In this document: piece after piece, positions 1 through 12,200 of the stretch
How positions within the stretch are numbered: the first letter of the stretch is position 1
How the letters are laid out: each line of letters starts with the position of its first letter
From: Tetrahymena elliotti 4EA
Lineage: Eukaryota > Ciliophora > Oligohymenophorea > Hymenostomatida > Tetrahymenidae
Assembly: GCA_000231825.2 (NCBI GenBank)
Contig: JH720359.1
Span: forward strand, 211,676-275,675
Length of the DNA: 64,000 nucleotides
Reading direction: 5' to 3'
Notes under the pieces: generated by a model
What the model saw: only the letters and a program-made list of their open reading frames with translations
What the model was told of the DNA's origin: nothing
Databases searched by the model: none
Position numbers and translations under genes: made by a program

Positions 1-1341
1 GTAGGAGGTAATCTTGTAATATTTTATGATGGTTGTTTAATATTTGGTAATTTTTAATCATCTTCATCTCTTTTTGTTGTATTCAAAATATTTTTAGTCT
101 ATTTCTACTATGAAAATGATCTCTTTGAATTCATATATAAATATAATCAACTAAACAAACAAGTGTGCTCTTATCTCTAAATGAATATTATCAAATCAAA
201 AATTAAGATCTATCAAATTTTTAAACTTTTACAAAACAAATATATCAGTAATATTTCAAAAATAATAATTTATAAGACATTTCACTTTTCAAAATATTTT
301 AGAGTTAAATTGAATTTTTGGTTCATATAATCTAAGTATAAATATTATTTATTTTTAATACTCTTAAAATACATCTACTTCCTCTTTATTTCATTTGAAA
401 CTACTAGCTAAAACAAAGAAAGATAGAATATTTTGATAATTTTATTTTTAATAATTAAATAAAAAAAACTTAAATCCAAAAATTATTTACAATTAGCATA
501 TTGATTGTTAGATATTAACTATAGTTCTATCAAAAGTTAACTCTAAATTAGAAAAACTCAATAAATATTTTCATAATAAATTTATAAAGAGAATTCAATC
601 ATGTTTAAAATAAAAAAATAATATTGAATAGATTTAAAGGATTTAGGAAGCTACTTTTTTGGTAATTCAATTATTTATTCACAATAATATTAGCATTTTC
701 ATAATTCTATTGATAAATTAAAAAGTAAAAATATTTTTTTTTAAATTAAAAAGGTGAAATGACCAAATTTAAATTCTTTAGTAAAATAAATAATTTTATA
801 TTATTTGTTCTTTGATCTAACCTGATCACAAAAATTAATTATTTCATATTTTTGCTTTTAAAGTTAAAGTAGATATTTTTATTGGTAAATTAATAAGAAG
901 AAAAAAATCAGATTAAAATTCAAAAAGCAGATTTAAAATATTTTATTTAGCTTTATATTTTTAATTTCTTTGACATAATTTATAAATAATTTAATAAGTT
1001 GAATTTAAAGTTTACATTCATTGGATATATTGAACATAATAATATGTAAACAATTTATACATACTTCTAAAAGTATTAAATACTTTAAAATTTACCAAAA
1101 AATTGTAAAATATACAAAATAAAGCAATCATTCAAAATTTTTACCTTTTGTTTACGGATAATTAACACAATTAATACCTGCAAAATAAAAGCAAGTTTAT
1201 CAATTCTAATATTGCCAAATTTCAGATGATATTTTATTTTTCATAAAATTAAAAAGTAAAAATCTTTAATTTAATAAATTTAGAAAAAGAAGCAAGCTTT
1301 AAGCTTCTGTTGATAGGTAGAGTTTAAGTTTGAAAATAGAA
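1..1341. other. AT-rich spacer left of selD; possible gene start at the edge
   Basis: Very AT-rich, mostly homopolymer-like runs with no recognisable protein in any frame. At the extreme left, the minus strand could open a reading frame at the ATG at 67-65 (Met-Lys-Met-Ile-Lys-Asn-Tyr...) that runs off the window, but 22 codons are too few to call a gene. The last ~130 bases before 1342 stay open in the selD frame, so an upstream selD exon cannot be excluded. Confidence 0.4.
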
Positions 1342-2653
1342 ATGCTTATAAAAGGTATTCCATCTTTGATAAGCAATCAATCAATTCTATTCAAACCTCT
1401 CTCTTTCACCTAAAAATTTGTTAACAATTTCAGTTCTGCTAACTAGATACCTAATGGAAGGCCAAAACCTAGAAAGGAATGGAATCCTGTTGAACATGGG
1501 TTATCATAAGATTTTGTTTTAACAAATTTCAGTGATTTAAAGGGGTGAGGGTGTAAGGTGCCACAAGCCAAGCTACTTAAATATCTTGAAAAGATAGGTA
1601 AAGGAGATATTGTTTCTGAAACTCCTGATGTTAGTGTTAGGCCCATTCGCAATACTAAAAGCAAAAAGATCATCTCAACAATTGATTTCTTTTATCCTAA
1701 TGTACACGATCCTTATTTGTAAGGTCGTATTTCTGCTTGTAATGTCTTATCAGATCTTTACAGTATGGCTGTAACTGACATAGATGTAGTTCTGATGGTC
1801 TTAGCTGTTTCAAATCGTATGAATGAAACTGAGAGAGAAGTAAATTTTGAATATTCTAAAATAACTAAAAATAAATCAACAAAATTAATAAAATATAACA
1901 CAAAATTATCTTTTTATTTCTGGTAAATTGATTATTTTTTATTAAAAAAAGGTTGTTACTAGTTTGATGATTTAAGGCTTTGATGAATGTGCTAATGATG
2001 CTGGAGCTTTTGTTCTAGGAGGATAAACAATTATTAATCCTTGGCCAATAATTGGAGGAGTTGGTATAGCTGCATTAGAAAGAAATGAATTTATTATGCC
2101 AAACGATGCAGTAGCGGGCGATGTTATACTTTTAACTAAACCCTTAGGTACATAGCTTGCTGTAAATGCCATGCAGTGGTTAACAAGCTATAAAGAGAAG
2201 TATGAAAAAATTTCACATATACTTTCACCTGATGAAGTCAAACGTGCTTTCAAAAAGGCAGAGTATGAAATGGGAACTTTAAATATTTTTGCTGCTCACT
2301 TAATGAAAAAATATGATGCCCATGCATGTACAGATGTTACAGGTTTCGGAATGAAAGGACATTCTTAATTCCTTGCAAGCGTCTAAAAGTAAAAGGTAGA
2401 TTTAGTGATTGATAATCTACCAATAATAAAAAATATGGCTAGAATAGATAACACCAATAAAGATTATAGACTTAAGTAAGGATTTAGTGCTGAAACAAGT
2501 GGAGGTTTACTCATTTGTTTACCTAAATAAAATGCAAAGGATTTTATTTAAGAAATGCATGATAATGGACTGGAATGTAATTATGCAGGTGTCGTAGTTA
2601 ATGGTTCGAACAACTCTGTTGTCTTGGAGAATGCTACAATTGAAGATGTTTGA
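1342..2653 (+). CDS. selD: Selenide, water dikinase (selenophosphate synthetase), selenocysteine-containing
   Basis: SelD/SPS2 makes selenophosphate from selenide and ATP, the selenium donor for selenocysteine. Two exons, 1342-1839 and 1952-2653, with a 112-nt GT-AG intron, give about 399 residues, normal for the family. Visible family motifs: LKG-U-GCKVPQ, with the catalytic position encoded by TGA at 1546-1548; the dinucleotide-site region [88 protein letters not shown]. An animal SPS2-like reading of the TGA as Sec is required to keep the protein intact. The stop is TGA at 2651-2653, followed within 100 nt by a SECIS-like hairpin. The N-terminal start is the least certain part: ATG 1342 is the first in-frame Met, but the following ~40 residues do not resemble the family and an upstream exon could exist. 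Confidence 0.93.
1546..1548 (+). other. In-frame TGA read as selenocysteine
   Basis: TGA lies between LKG and GCKVPQ of SelD, exactly where family members have Cys (SPS1-like/bacterial) or Sec (SPS2). Both flanks are strongly conserved and in the same frame, so a frameshift or intron does not explain it. TGA is the ordinary stop in all other genes here. Confidence 0.92.
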
Positions 2654-2694
2654 TTTTAAAGTCATAGCTTTTTTATTAGCTTTCATTTTTTTAA

Positions 2695-2743
2695 ATGACG
2701 CAAGTTATATCTGAAACTCTGAAAAGAGAGGAAATTTGCTGAA
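2695..2743 (+). promoter_or_regulatory. SECIS-like element in the selD 3' UTR
   Basis: About 40 nt after the stop: ATGA (2695-2698), helix strand GCAAGTT (2700-2706), unpaired AAA (2714-2716), a mini-stem CTCT-GAAA-AGAG (2717-2728), the returning strand AATTTGC (2733-2739) and TGAA (2740-2743). This supplies the AUGA...AA...UGA core, with an apical extra helix as in form-2 eukaryotic SECIS. GCAAGTT pairs with AATTTGC with one G-T wobble. The spacing from ATGA to the AA bulge (15 nt) is slightly long, so the exact fold of the middle helix is uncertain. Confidence 0.72.
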
Positions 2744-3623
2744 AAAATATAAAAATGACTGTTATACATAATAAAGCTAAAGTAAAATTTACGTATTTTG
2801 TTATTTTAACAAATAAATATAAAATGTAATAAGATACCACCATTAAATCTAATTTCCATTTCATATTTTAAAATTTTTTAAATTTCATTCAGTTTTTAAA
2901 GAAATTTAAAATGTTTCTTTTGTAAAAAAATAAATTTGAATGAACAAATTCTCAACATTGATTCATTCGAAGATTTTAAATTTTCTTTTAAGACAGTTTA
3001 ATTGCTAACTAAATGATACTCACTCTTTTTAATTAACTTAAAAAGTTCAATAAGATTGGATAAATAAAAATTTTGGTAAATTAAAAATAGATTAACATAT
3101 TATTATTTATAGTAGGTAATTTTATTTATTTTTTAAAATCTTAACCAAGATATACTGATTCAAATTTATTGATTAGAAAAATTATCAGTCATACTTTTAG
3201 TTTAATGTATCTTGATTAAATTTTTTGAATAAATGAATAAAAATTAAGATAGCTTCACATATGTAAACACAAATTTAAGTAAAAAATAATATTTGTAGAT
3301 TTAATTTTTTTAGTAATCTCTAAAATTAAAGTATTTCTTTTTTCTTTAGATAAAATATTTAATAGAGAAAAAATAAAAAAGAGGAGAATTTTAATATTTA
3401 AATAATTTTAAAAATAAAAAATAAATTAATTGGCATTTCTTTCATTCCCACTTCTATTTTGTATTCTATCATTCAAAAAAAAGGTTTAAATTTATTTATT
3501 ATTTTTTTTAGAATAAATAAAATATTTATTATCTGATTTTTTTTTATAAAAATTATTAAACTTTATTATTATAATTTGTAAAATATTTATCAATTTATCT
3601 TAATTTATTCTAAAAATTTTTTC
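2744..3623. other. Spacer between convergent selD and GH113 genes
   Basis: AT-rich, no coding signal recognised on either strand; it holds the 3' ends of the two convergent genes. Confidence 0.5.
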
Positions 3624-4967
3624 TCAGACTGTACAGTCACAAACAGGAGGTCCTGGTAACTTAGGAAGTCTTACTCTTCCTCCATAATAGTGCCTAAGAA
3701 CTTCCTCAGCTTTTTTGAACTAAGGAGTGATGCAATTATCTTTTCTGCCTCCATCTCTATATTTTTTTTAATCAGCTTTAATTAAATATTTTAAAAGTAA
3801 AAAAATACCTGGGATCAGTATTCCAGCTCCACCAGAAATATCCAAAGAATGGGAAATCTACATTTCTAAATGCTTCGAAGGCAGCTTGATAGAAGATAGC
3901 TTGTTTAGTAAAGTCTTACTTTATAGGAATATAGTCTCTCTTACACTATCCACTGCAATAGCCGATTTCACTAACCATAATAGGTCTATTAAAGAATTCA
4001 GTTAAATTTTTGAATCTAGCTATCACAGGTTACCAAGCATCAACAACTTAGTTAACAGTTGGAAAATCTATTTCTTAAGCTAAAGGATAGTATGCATCTA
4101 TTCCAATAACATCAACAAATCCCCACCAATCTTTATGAGTGTCTTCTCCTCCTCTACCATCAAGATAACCCCAATTAGAACTATCAGTTACTATTCCCTT
4201 ATATACTTATCTTACTTCTCCAATCAACTTAATCCAGTGTTATGTTTGAGTAGAAACCTAACAATTATAAAAATATAATACATAAAATTATTATTTTTAG
4301 TATTTTAAGCAATAATTTAACATTATCAAAAAATATCCTTCCATGATAAAATTGAAAAATAAATAGTTACTTTAATCAATTCACAAGAAAGTGAGTACAT
4401 TTCTACATTTAATCTTTCTGACATTTTAGCAAAATGCAAAATGTAAGCAGTGTATGAGGCAAACCACTCATCCCATTAAGTAGAGTTAAAACCTACACCG
4501 ATATCACCTCTCCAGTATTCAGGATCTTCTATTAGGTCAATATGAGGTTTAAGCATAACTTATAAACCTAATCTATGTGCATAGTTAATTACATTAGTAA
4601 GAGCTTCATCAGTAGCTGTAACATAAGTGTAATAGTCAGATTTTATAGGTGTGTATAAAGGGAAGATAACAGTAGAATTATGGTACTTTTAATAAAATGT
4701 CACAACAATAGAGACATAATTAGCTCCAGTTGAAGCGAGTTACTTCAAAGAGTAAAAAGCCTCTTTACTATCGTATGGAACCTCTGGACAATATTTATCA
4801 TCTGTAAATGTGATTCCCTTCATTTGTATAGGAAAGGGAGGATATGAACTTAAATCTGAATTGAATATAGATTATTCAATAAAATCAGAACTTCCTAAAT
4901 TAATCTAAGAGCTAGTTGATAATACTAGACTTAAAGATAAAATCAAAAAGAGGTACTTTTCTTACAT
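3624..4967 (-). CDS. Secreted GH113-like TIM-barrel glycoside hydrolase
   Basis: Three exons (introns 4258-4370 and 3757-3808) give 392 residues. A signal peptide is clear: MQEKYLFLILSLSLVLSTS. The mature part begins PIQMKGITF and follows the GH113 (beta-mannanase-like) pattern: ANYVSIVVTFYQ, the AHRLGLQVMLKPHID strand, EYWRGDI, a Glu in SCEL at the position of the general acid/base, the WGFVDVIGIDAYYPL strand, VSEIGY carrying the expected nucleophile Glu, and FFGYFWWSWNTDPR. Family members cleave beta-1,4-mannan or related glucans, and this one should act outside the cell or in the secretory/phagosomal lumen. The exact substrate cannot be read. A short Cys-containing tail (PVCDCTV) ends the protein. 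It lies 1 kb downstream of the DGK gene in the same direction, with no operon implied. Family call fairly sure, activity inferred. Confidence 0.82.
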
Positions 4968-5990
4968 ATTTAATTGTAATAATGCAATAATTTCAAGCTT
5001 AATTAATATCTTCTTTTAATAAATTTTATGGTATTATTTACAGAAAAAAGAAAGGTTTTAGTGATTTACAACATAATGACAAAACAAGTTAAGGAATTCC
5101 TTAAATGACATTATATTTGACAAAAAAAACCAAAAAAAATATGTCATAACCCTGAAAACACATTCTGAGTTTAGCAATTCTTTTATTATTCTATTTATCA
5201 ATCAATTAATTATTTTTTTTGGTATTTCATATTTAAAAAAACATTATTTCGAATTTGCTTATTATATTTTTGAAAACATTTTTCAAAATTTTTACAAATA
5301 GCTTGAACTTGGAATTGGAAAAAGTTTACATTTTAGAAACAAATAGTTTTTTTTAAATTAATTTTAGAGTCTTTTATAAGAGTAGTATTAAAATTAATAT
5401 GTTGGTATATTACTAAAAGCAAGTTTTAGTGAAGTAAAAAATAAAAATAATATTTTTAACTCAGCTTATTTCTGGAATAAATAAAATTATAAAAATAAAT
5501 CTAAATATAAATTATAAGCCATTTCAATTTCAAAATCAAATTTTACAAATATTAAATTAGTTAATTGATTATTTATTTTGATTTTTAAAAAATGGTTTTT
5601 GAAATTTTAAACATTTAACAACGTTGGAAGAAAAAAAAAGTAAATTTGGTGATGATTAAATATAATAAATATCTAAATGAAGAATTAATTCTTTTTTAGG
5701 GTTTTCTTAAATAATTTTATCAGAGTTTCTTGGAGTCATCAAAGGAGAAATATGTTAAATTGGTTTTTGCTAATTACTAAAGTTATTAATCATTGAGTAG
5801 TAGAAAAAAGAAATTTTTCATAGCTAAGAAACTAAATTAAGATATTCTTAACGTAACTAATTAAGAGAAGATTTAAAATATCACAAAAATTAACTTTTTA
5901 GATAAAATATGAATGAGATGTTTTATATATATATTTGTATGTACAATTTAATAATAGAAGATTTATTTATTTTGGTTCTCAAAATTATTT
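4968..5990. other. Spacer between GH113 gene and DGK gene
   Basis: AT-rich noncoding DNA. It should contain the promoter of the GH113 gene (right-hand part is the DGK 3' flank). No ORF with protein-like composition and no recognisable motif. Confidence 0.45.
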
Positions 5991-8031
5991 TCAAGCTTTA
6001 GTCTTAACTGAAGAACTTTCTACCATAACTTTTATTTTACCTCTAGGAAGGTTTTTGGCTCTTTGGATTTTTATGCTTTTAGGAGATATTATTTAGAAAT
6101 ATTCTCCATCAATCTAAAAGTAAGTTCTTATGGGAGCTTTATTTTGATCCTCCTATTTAAATTTTAAAACAAAGGGACCACTTCCTTAGCAAACTCTTTT
6201 TGCATTACCACTAAAGAATCTCTCTGAAGCAATTTGAGAAACTGAATAAAATGAAATAAATTCTAACTTTCCATCTCCAAACTTTTATTCTTCAAACTAA
6301 TCTGGAACTTAATCTTTATTACCCTTTTCTAGTGCAATTTTATTTCTACAATTCTTCCACATATCATAGACACCTCCTGAATAGCTGTTTATGTTTAATA
6401 GCAAAAGATTGACAGGATCTCCCTTTAAGTAAATTTTATCTTTCTCGATTTCTATTTTTCAAATTTAATTTTTACTTAAAGTAAGTTAAAAAGTTTTATA
6501 AATAGTACCTCCTGATTTTTTGGTATTTGTTGGCTTAGTTTTAAATTAAGTGATGAGTTTATTTTAACCATCTTCAATGTTGATATCAAAATTAGAAATC
6601 TAAGTTTTTTAAAAAAGAAAAATATTATTTGATGATGATTTCAATTTGAAAAGTTTAGCTCAAAATATATTTTATGAAGAAAAATTACATCATGATTTGC
6701 CAAATCTTATTCATGCATAACTTCTAAACTGTCTATGACACAATTCATTTTTGATGTTTTTAAAAACATTTTTTTAAAGCCTTCCCAGCAGTATACGCAC
6801 TTATTACCTGCTTGACTCTAAGTACGATGTCTATCAAATCCTAAACCTATTCTTGCATCAACACCTACACTCATATAGTTACTCATTTGTTTTCTAAAAA
6901 TTTTGATTGGTTCTTCCTTTCCTTCTGCATTCTTTTATTTAACAACTGTTTTTTCAAGTACCAATTTGCCATTTTTATTTATTTTTTATATACTTTTGAA
7001 CACTCCTTCCTAAATAAAATGCTTATTATGAGAAATTTTATTATAAAATTTAATAGTTACATTAAATGTTTCTACTTTAACATCCCAAATATCAAAATCT
7101 TCGTGGATTGAATATATCCAAGATAAAATTCTCTCTTTAAAAATCTTAAGATTAGGTCCTAATAACTCGTTGGGTTTAACACCTCCTCCCCATCCTTTAG
7201 TTAACAAAACATATTTAAATATAAAATATAAAAATTATGATGCTAAATTAATTCATTTTAAATTGAGTAAATTTTTTAGTAAACTTATATCAAATTTATT
7301 TCAACAGATTTCATCATAAATTTAATTGATATTAATAATTACCTAAAACTCTGGCAAAATCATTACCAGTTCCGAAGGGAACAATACCAATAGGACAAGT
7401 TTCAAAATTGCAATTATACTTAACCATTTCTTAAACTACCCACATAACAGTACCATCACCTCCACAAACAATAACTCTTGTGTTTGATGTTTCTATTTTA
7501 TTTTATTTTATTTAAAAGTAAATATATTTTTTCAATTTGTATTGCTACAATAAAAATAAAGTGATTACTTTTATCTTATCCTTGTTTTAAGGTTTAAAAA
7601 CCTTTTTCTCTTTATTCTACTTTTTTTAAATTGTAAATGTAAACATCTACATCATATTTTTTAAGTTTATCTTTTTCATTATCCTTTGCTTCACGCCCTA
7701 TTTAAAAGTTCATCATTTCTGTCTAATTAATTATACATATCAAACTTAACGTATTTACTTTAGAAAAGAAAACTACCTCTAAATTTGTAAATGTTGATGC
7801 TAGATTCCCACCACTTTCTGGATTTACAAACATAAAAAATGAAAACTTAGAGCTTTTATCTATAGCTAGTCTATTGTTAAGCTCATTTTGGACTAAATTA
7901 AATATTTTAAAAAAGTTTTATAATCATTATAATTTTAATAAACGCTGCAAATATGTTAAATTTGTAATCTAATTACTTTAAACTGTGATGTTTTTATCCT
8001 AAATTACTTGAATTGGGTCGTCAATTTACAT
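5991..8031 (-). CDS. Diacylglycerol kinase, compact catalytic-core type
   Basis: Six exons (introns 7893-7976, 7493-7568, 7195-7342, 6600-6688, 6452-6508) close in frame as 528 residues. The enzyme phosphorylates diacylglycerol to phosphatidic acid, ending DAG signalling. The catalytic domain shows NPESGG near residue 41, VIVCGGDGTVMWVVQEM with the nucleotide-binding GGDGT near residue 137, and IVPFGTGNDFAR. The accessory domain follows with NYMSVGVDARIGLGFDRHR and NYGGVYDMW. The C-terminus is short (VESSSVKTKA). I see no C1 zinc fingers, EF-hands, PH or SAM domain before the catalytic core, so it is smaller than animal DGKs and resembles the plant/protist core form. The first exon is short (18 codons) and its start, ATG 8031, is chosen because splicing from it enters the NPESGG exon in frame. 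Confidence 0.9.
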
Positions 8032-8680
8032 TTAAGAAGTATAAAATGCTCAGATTCCTTACTAATAATTTAAATAAAATGTTTTTTTGAAATTATAAGC
8101 CTTGAAATTGTTAATACCAACTAAATTAATTCTTTTTTTGAATTTATATTGTATCTTTTTTCTAAAATTTTTTTTTACAAACAATTAATATTTTCTTGCA
8201 AAAGTTGTTGTTTTAAGGTTATATTGATTGATTTGAATTGTACTATTAAAAATATACTTTATTTTAAATTATAAATTCCTGTTTGTTTATCAACCAAAGC
8301 AAATTTTAAAAGGTTAACTTATTTGTAACAATCACATTTAAGGTGAGATCAAAGAAAACTTTTTTTAAAATGAGAAAAAAATCATGCTTAACTTTTTCAA
8401 TCTATTTTTTTTATTCATATTCTTTTCACCACAATTAAATATTAATAAAGTAACTTCAAAATTCATTTTTTACCTCCTGTAAATAAATTAATTTAAAGAA
8501 AACATAATTCATTTTTTAAAATCAATTTTGACAATTTTACCCAAAGAAAATAAAGAAGAAAAAATTATTTCGTTTTTTTTAAATTAATTTCTAAAAAATT
8601 TAAAATTTGAAAACATAAATTAATCAATTTTAATAATATCAAAAGTCTATAAATAAACCATAAAAAATAGAACATCTATT
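8032..8680. other. Spacer between DGK and GH63 genes
   Basis: AT-rich DNA upstream of the DGK start; no coding signal or structured repeat seen. Confidence 0.45.
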
Positions 8681-11572
8681 TCATTAAATGGTAATTAATT
8701 AGTAGTCTTAATTTAAGATAAGTAAGAAAACAGATAATGCTGAAATCTATCTGCATTTTTTAAATAGTTTACCATCACTTTTAGAATAAACTTCATATAT
8801 TTCTCCAAAATCTTCATATTGTTTAATAATATTGACTAAGAAATTATTATATATTTCTCTGTAAATTTGTTTAATTTCATCATCAAATTGCCCTTCTTTG
8901 TATAATTTTCTCAGAGCTAGGTAATTTTAAATTATTGAAATATCTCCTGATTAATAGCATCCTTTCAAAGAATGTTCACTTTCTATGTTATTATTGATTA
9001 ATTCCTTCATTTACTAAAAGCTAAGAGTTGAATTAGAATTAGAAATACCATAAGGTGTAAGGAGTTCTTAGGTCAGATAATTTAGATTTGTATTATCTTA
9101 CTATTTTTTTAGCTATTATTTGAAACTTAATTATGTTTCTGAATTATTTTAATCTTCATTATCATCACTTTATGCTTTAGCTAATATAGAATTTGCATCA
9201 AACAAATATGGATAAGTATTCATTATACTTTTTTAGGGGCTGAGGAATGGCTAAGATTAATTATTGTGATTTGATGATTAAATCTAATCCTTAAAAAAAT
9301 GATTTTCGTCTTTTAATTGATCTAAAAGCATTTACTAAAGAGTTTCACTAACTTCTTAATATTACTTCATTTCTCCAATTATATCACTAGATATTTTGGA
9401 AAGTTTGCTTGCCATCCCAACTAAAGATTAGCTCAAAAATATTGACCATGTTAAATAATCTACACTTGATACTAGCTCTTCTTTCTAATTTTAGTGTCTT
9501 ATTAAATCATCAAGACCTGAGCTTGAGTACATGTTCGTAAATTCATCTTAAAACCATTTAAGGTGATCAAGTCTATTTTACTTCTAATCATTTTTTGATT
9601 TTTTATGAGAGTGATGTTAACTTCCTTTTTTGTGAGAATGCTTGAAATTATCCTATGAAGAAAATAGTAAATTGAAAAGAGTGTCTTCTGCATAATCATA
9701 TATCTCAATAGCTTTTTCATAATTGATAGATTCTTATAGTTTTTCATTGAATTGTTATAACTCATTTTAATCTCTAAATTATTTTTTGAATGTCTGTAAT
9801 TCTTTATTCAACTAAGTAATGTATTTATTGAAAAGTTTGTTAATTGAGAAAGTTATTGAAGGAGCTGACTAGTGTTGTTATCTCATATGAATTGAAGAGA
9901 AAGAAGTTGAGATTATTTTTAAAGAATTTTAATTATCGAGATAAGATAGACCTTCTACATTCCTGTGGGCAATCCAATTACTCAAAATCATCTCTGCTAA
10001 TGATTAATCCCATTCAGATATAACTGAGATTGTATACCCATCATTATAAAGAGAGGAACTTAGATTACCACCTTATCTTGATTAAGAAATTCCAAAAATT
10101 TCTTTCTAAGCATAAAATTATTTTAAATTTAAAATATTTGGAGAATTCAATGTAGATTATTGTTGTTAATAAATAGATGATTGTGACATAAAGAAAGGAT
10201 ATTGCTAAGATATGCATGTATATTGTTGGTATTGCTATTGTTAACTTGACTTATCATACTATTCTTAGGTGAGGAATTCTTGATAAAATGAACTATCAGA
10301 AATATAATAAATATTTCCCAACACTTTGCTTAAAGCATAACTAGATATTTGCAGTAGTGGTTTTGGTACTTCTGAGTAAGATGATAGAATACGAGATTAA
10401 ATTGATTGTAAAAATGAATTTTCAGAGTTCTTCATTAGTAATATAAGTTCTTTCTAAAGTATTGGTTCTCTTTCCATAGAATCATAAGAAATTCTAAAAA
10501 TACTTTTTTAAATATTTTTTATATTGGCTTTAACAAAAAGAATATTCCCTTTTTAAGTTTTTATATTTTCATCACTGTTGTAATTGATTTCTTTAAAATT
10601 AATCAAATCATTTTACAATATTCTCCTCATGTTTCCACTTCTTCCGTTGCTACGAAAATTTAATTGCTACTCTTAAACTAATCTAATCTCAAAGTGAAAA
10701 TTATCTTAATTTTTAATATCCTCAATTACAAAAGAACCTCCAGAATTGGCTACTTTAATTTTTAGTTTTTATTGGCCCTAAGTTGAGTTATTTGCATTTA
10801 GCTTTATAGATTCAAAGCAATCAATAACTCTAACTTGCTTTAAATTAGAGCGGTTATTAGGAGTATATTATATGGAATCACTTTAGCATATAAAGTAGAA
10901 ATAAAGAGTATGATCTAATTTTATCTCTTCATCTGTAAGCTATTCACTAGATTACTTAAGGAATTAGCCTTCTGTTAAGTAATCAACTGAACTCTATTTC
11001 TTAGGCAAAGATCTTTAAGTATTTATAAATGTGCTCCAAGATTAATCTTCGAGGCTAGTATAGTTTGTTTTTAGTGTTTTTATATTCATAATTATCTCGT
11101 TTTGTTCCTCAATAAGTTCCTAAACATATGTGCTCCCATCATGGATTTTATAGTCAGCTTTAAGTTATAAATTATTTTAGTTTAATTCATATCTCAATAA
11201 GTTTTCATAATCAGAGGTAATAGACCTACATTTATCTGCTTTTCCATTGTTATTTTTTTATCTTTAATTATAACCTTGACTTTAATTTCCGCTTCTCCCA
11301 TTTGTTTATTAATTGCTAATTGTTGGGCATCTCTCTATTTTTTACAAATCTAATCTTCTATTTGAATGGTAAATAATACCAAATGCTAGACCTTCATTAC
11401 CTAAAGTGCTATATTCATAAATTAAATCTGGTCTGTAAGTACCCCATAGATACTTGTGATATTATGATTACTAGGTCTACTCTTAAATACCTTCCTCAGG
11501 CTAAATTAATCTAGCTACCTAAACCTAATTTAAAAAGACTGCTAACAAAAAAATGAAAATCTAAATCCTCAT
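8681..11572 (-). CDS. GH63 family protein, divergent glucosidase I-like
   Basis: Single intronless frame of 963 residues ending in TGA. The start MRIQIFIFLLAVFLNQVQ is a signal peptide or anchor, fitting an ER-lumen protein. Processing alpha-glucosidase I (MOGS/Cwh41) trims the outer glucose of N-glycan precursors. Family landmarks in order: KYLWGTYRPDLIY (N-terminal WGTYRP box); SEWDQSLAEMILSNWI...NVEG (family: RWDPSL...HWLGLLN..G); APSITFSINKLF; TPYGISNSNSTLSF; an SEH motif; QNYLALRKLY; GEIYEVYSKSDG (family GFLWEQYSDRDG, Glu kept); LSVFLLILNQDY at the end. Several catalytic-site motifs are eroded: family WDEGFH reads YNDGYT and the family sequence after SEH (DPPYWRG) is not retained. His/Ser/Gln-rich insertions (about 9,560-9,760) lengthen it beyond the usual ~830. 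It may be an inactive paralogue. Confidence 0.78.
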
Positions 11573-12200
11573 ATGCTAACACGTATCTTTCTTTCTTTGA
11601 TGTATTAATTTAAGTATTAAATGATATAAAAAATAAAAAATTAATTAAAAGAAAATTTTTAATTCAATTTAAGATTTCTCTTTCAATTTTACAATTAAAA
11701 ACAGTTAAAAATATAAATATTAGTTTTTTATTATTTCTACCAATCTAGTTGAGTAATAAAATGATGATAATTTTTAAAAATTATTTTTTGGGGTGAGTGA
11801 ATAAAATTAAAAAGAAAGTTCAGAATATTTTTAAAAATGAGTTTTATAATTTTTAACAAAATAAAATCAGCATAAAAAATTGTTTAAAATACTTCAAAAA
11901 GATTTATTATTTTATTTTATGCTTCTATCTAATTTTTATTCATATTTTTTACTTTTATTTAATCTTTTTTCATAAATAACAAAAAATGAATCAATCTCAT
12001 CAAATTTGAATTTTTGTTAAATTAGTTTTTAAGATAGATAGATATATTGGTATATAGCTATATAAAGGTTATTTGATATAGGTTGATTATTAAAAATTAA
12101 GCAAATTAAGATTTGATATTAATCAATAAATTTATTATTAGAAAATTTTAACTGATAAGAAGTAAATTGATATTATTTCAAAAATCATAAAAAATAGGGA
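11573..12200. other. Divergent promoter region between GH63 and MCMBP
   Basis: 628 bp of AT-rich spacer between two outward-facing start codons, so it should carry both promoters. No distinct motif can be assigned by eye. Confidence 0.5.

Noticed and set aside
1443..1673. Minus-strand open frame opposite selD exon 1
   Set aside because: Antisense shadow of strongly conserved SelD coding sequence; the peptide has no family features.
9502..9765. Minus-strand open frame starting MSYNNSMKNY
   Set aside because: Lies within the GH63 gene in another frame; the GH63 frame is continuous on both sides.
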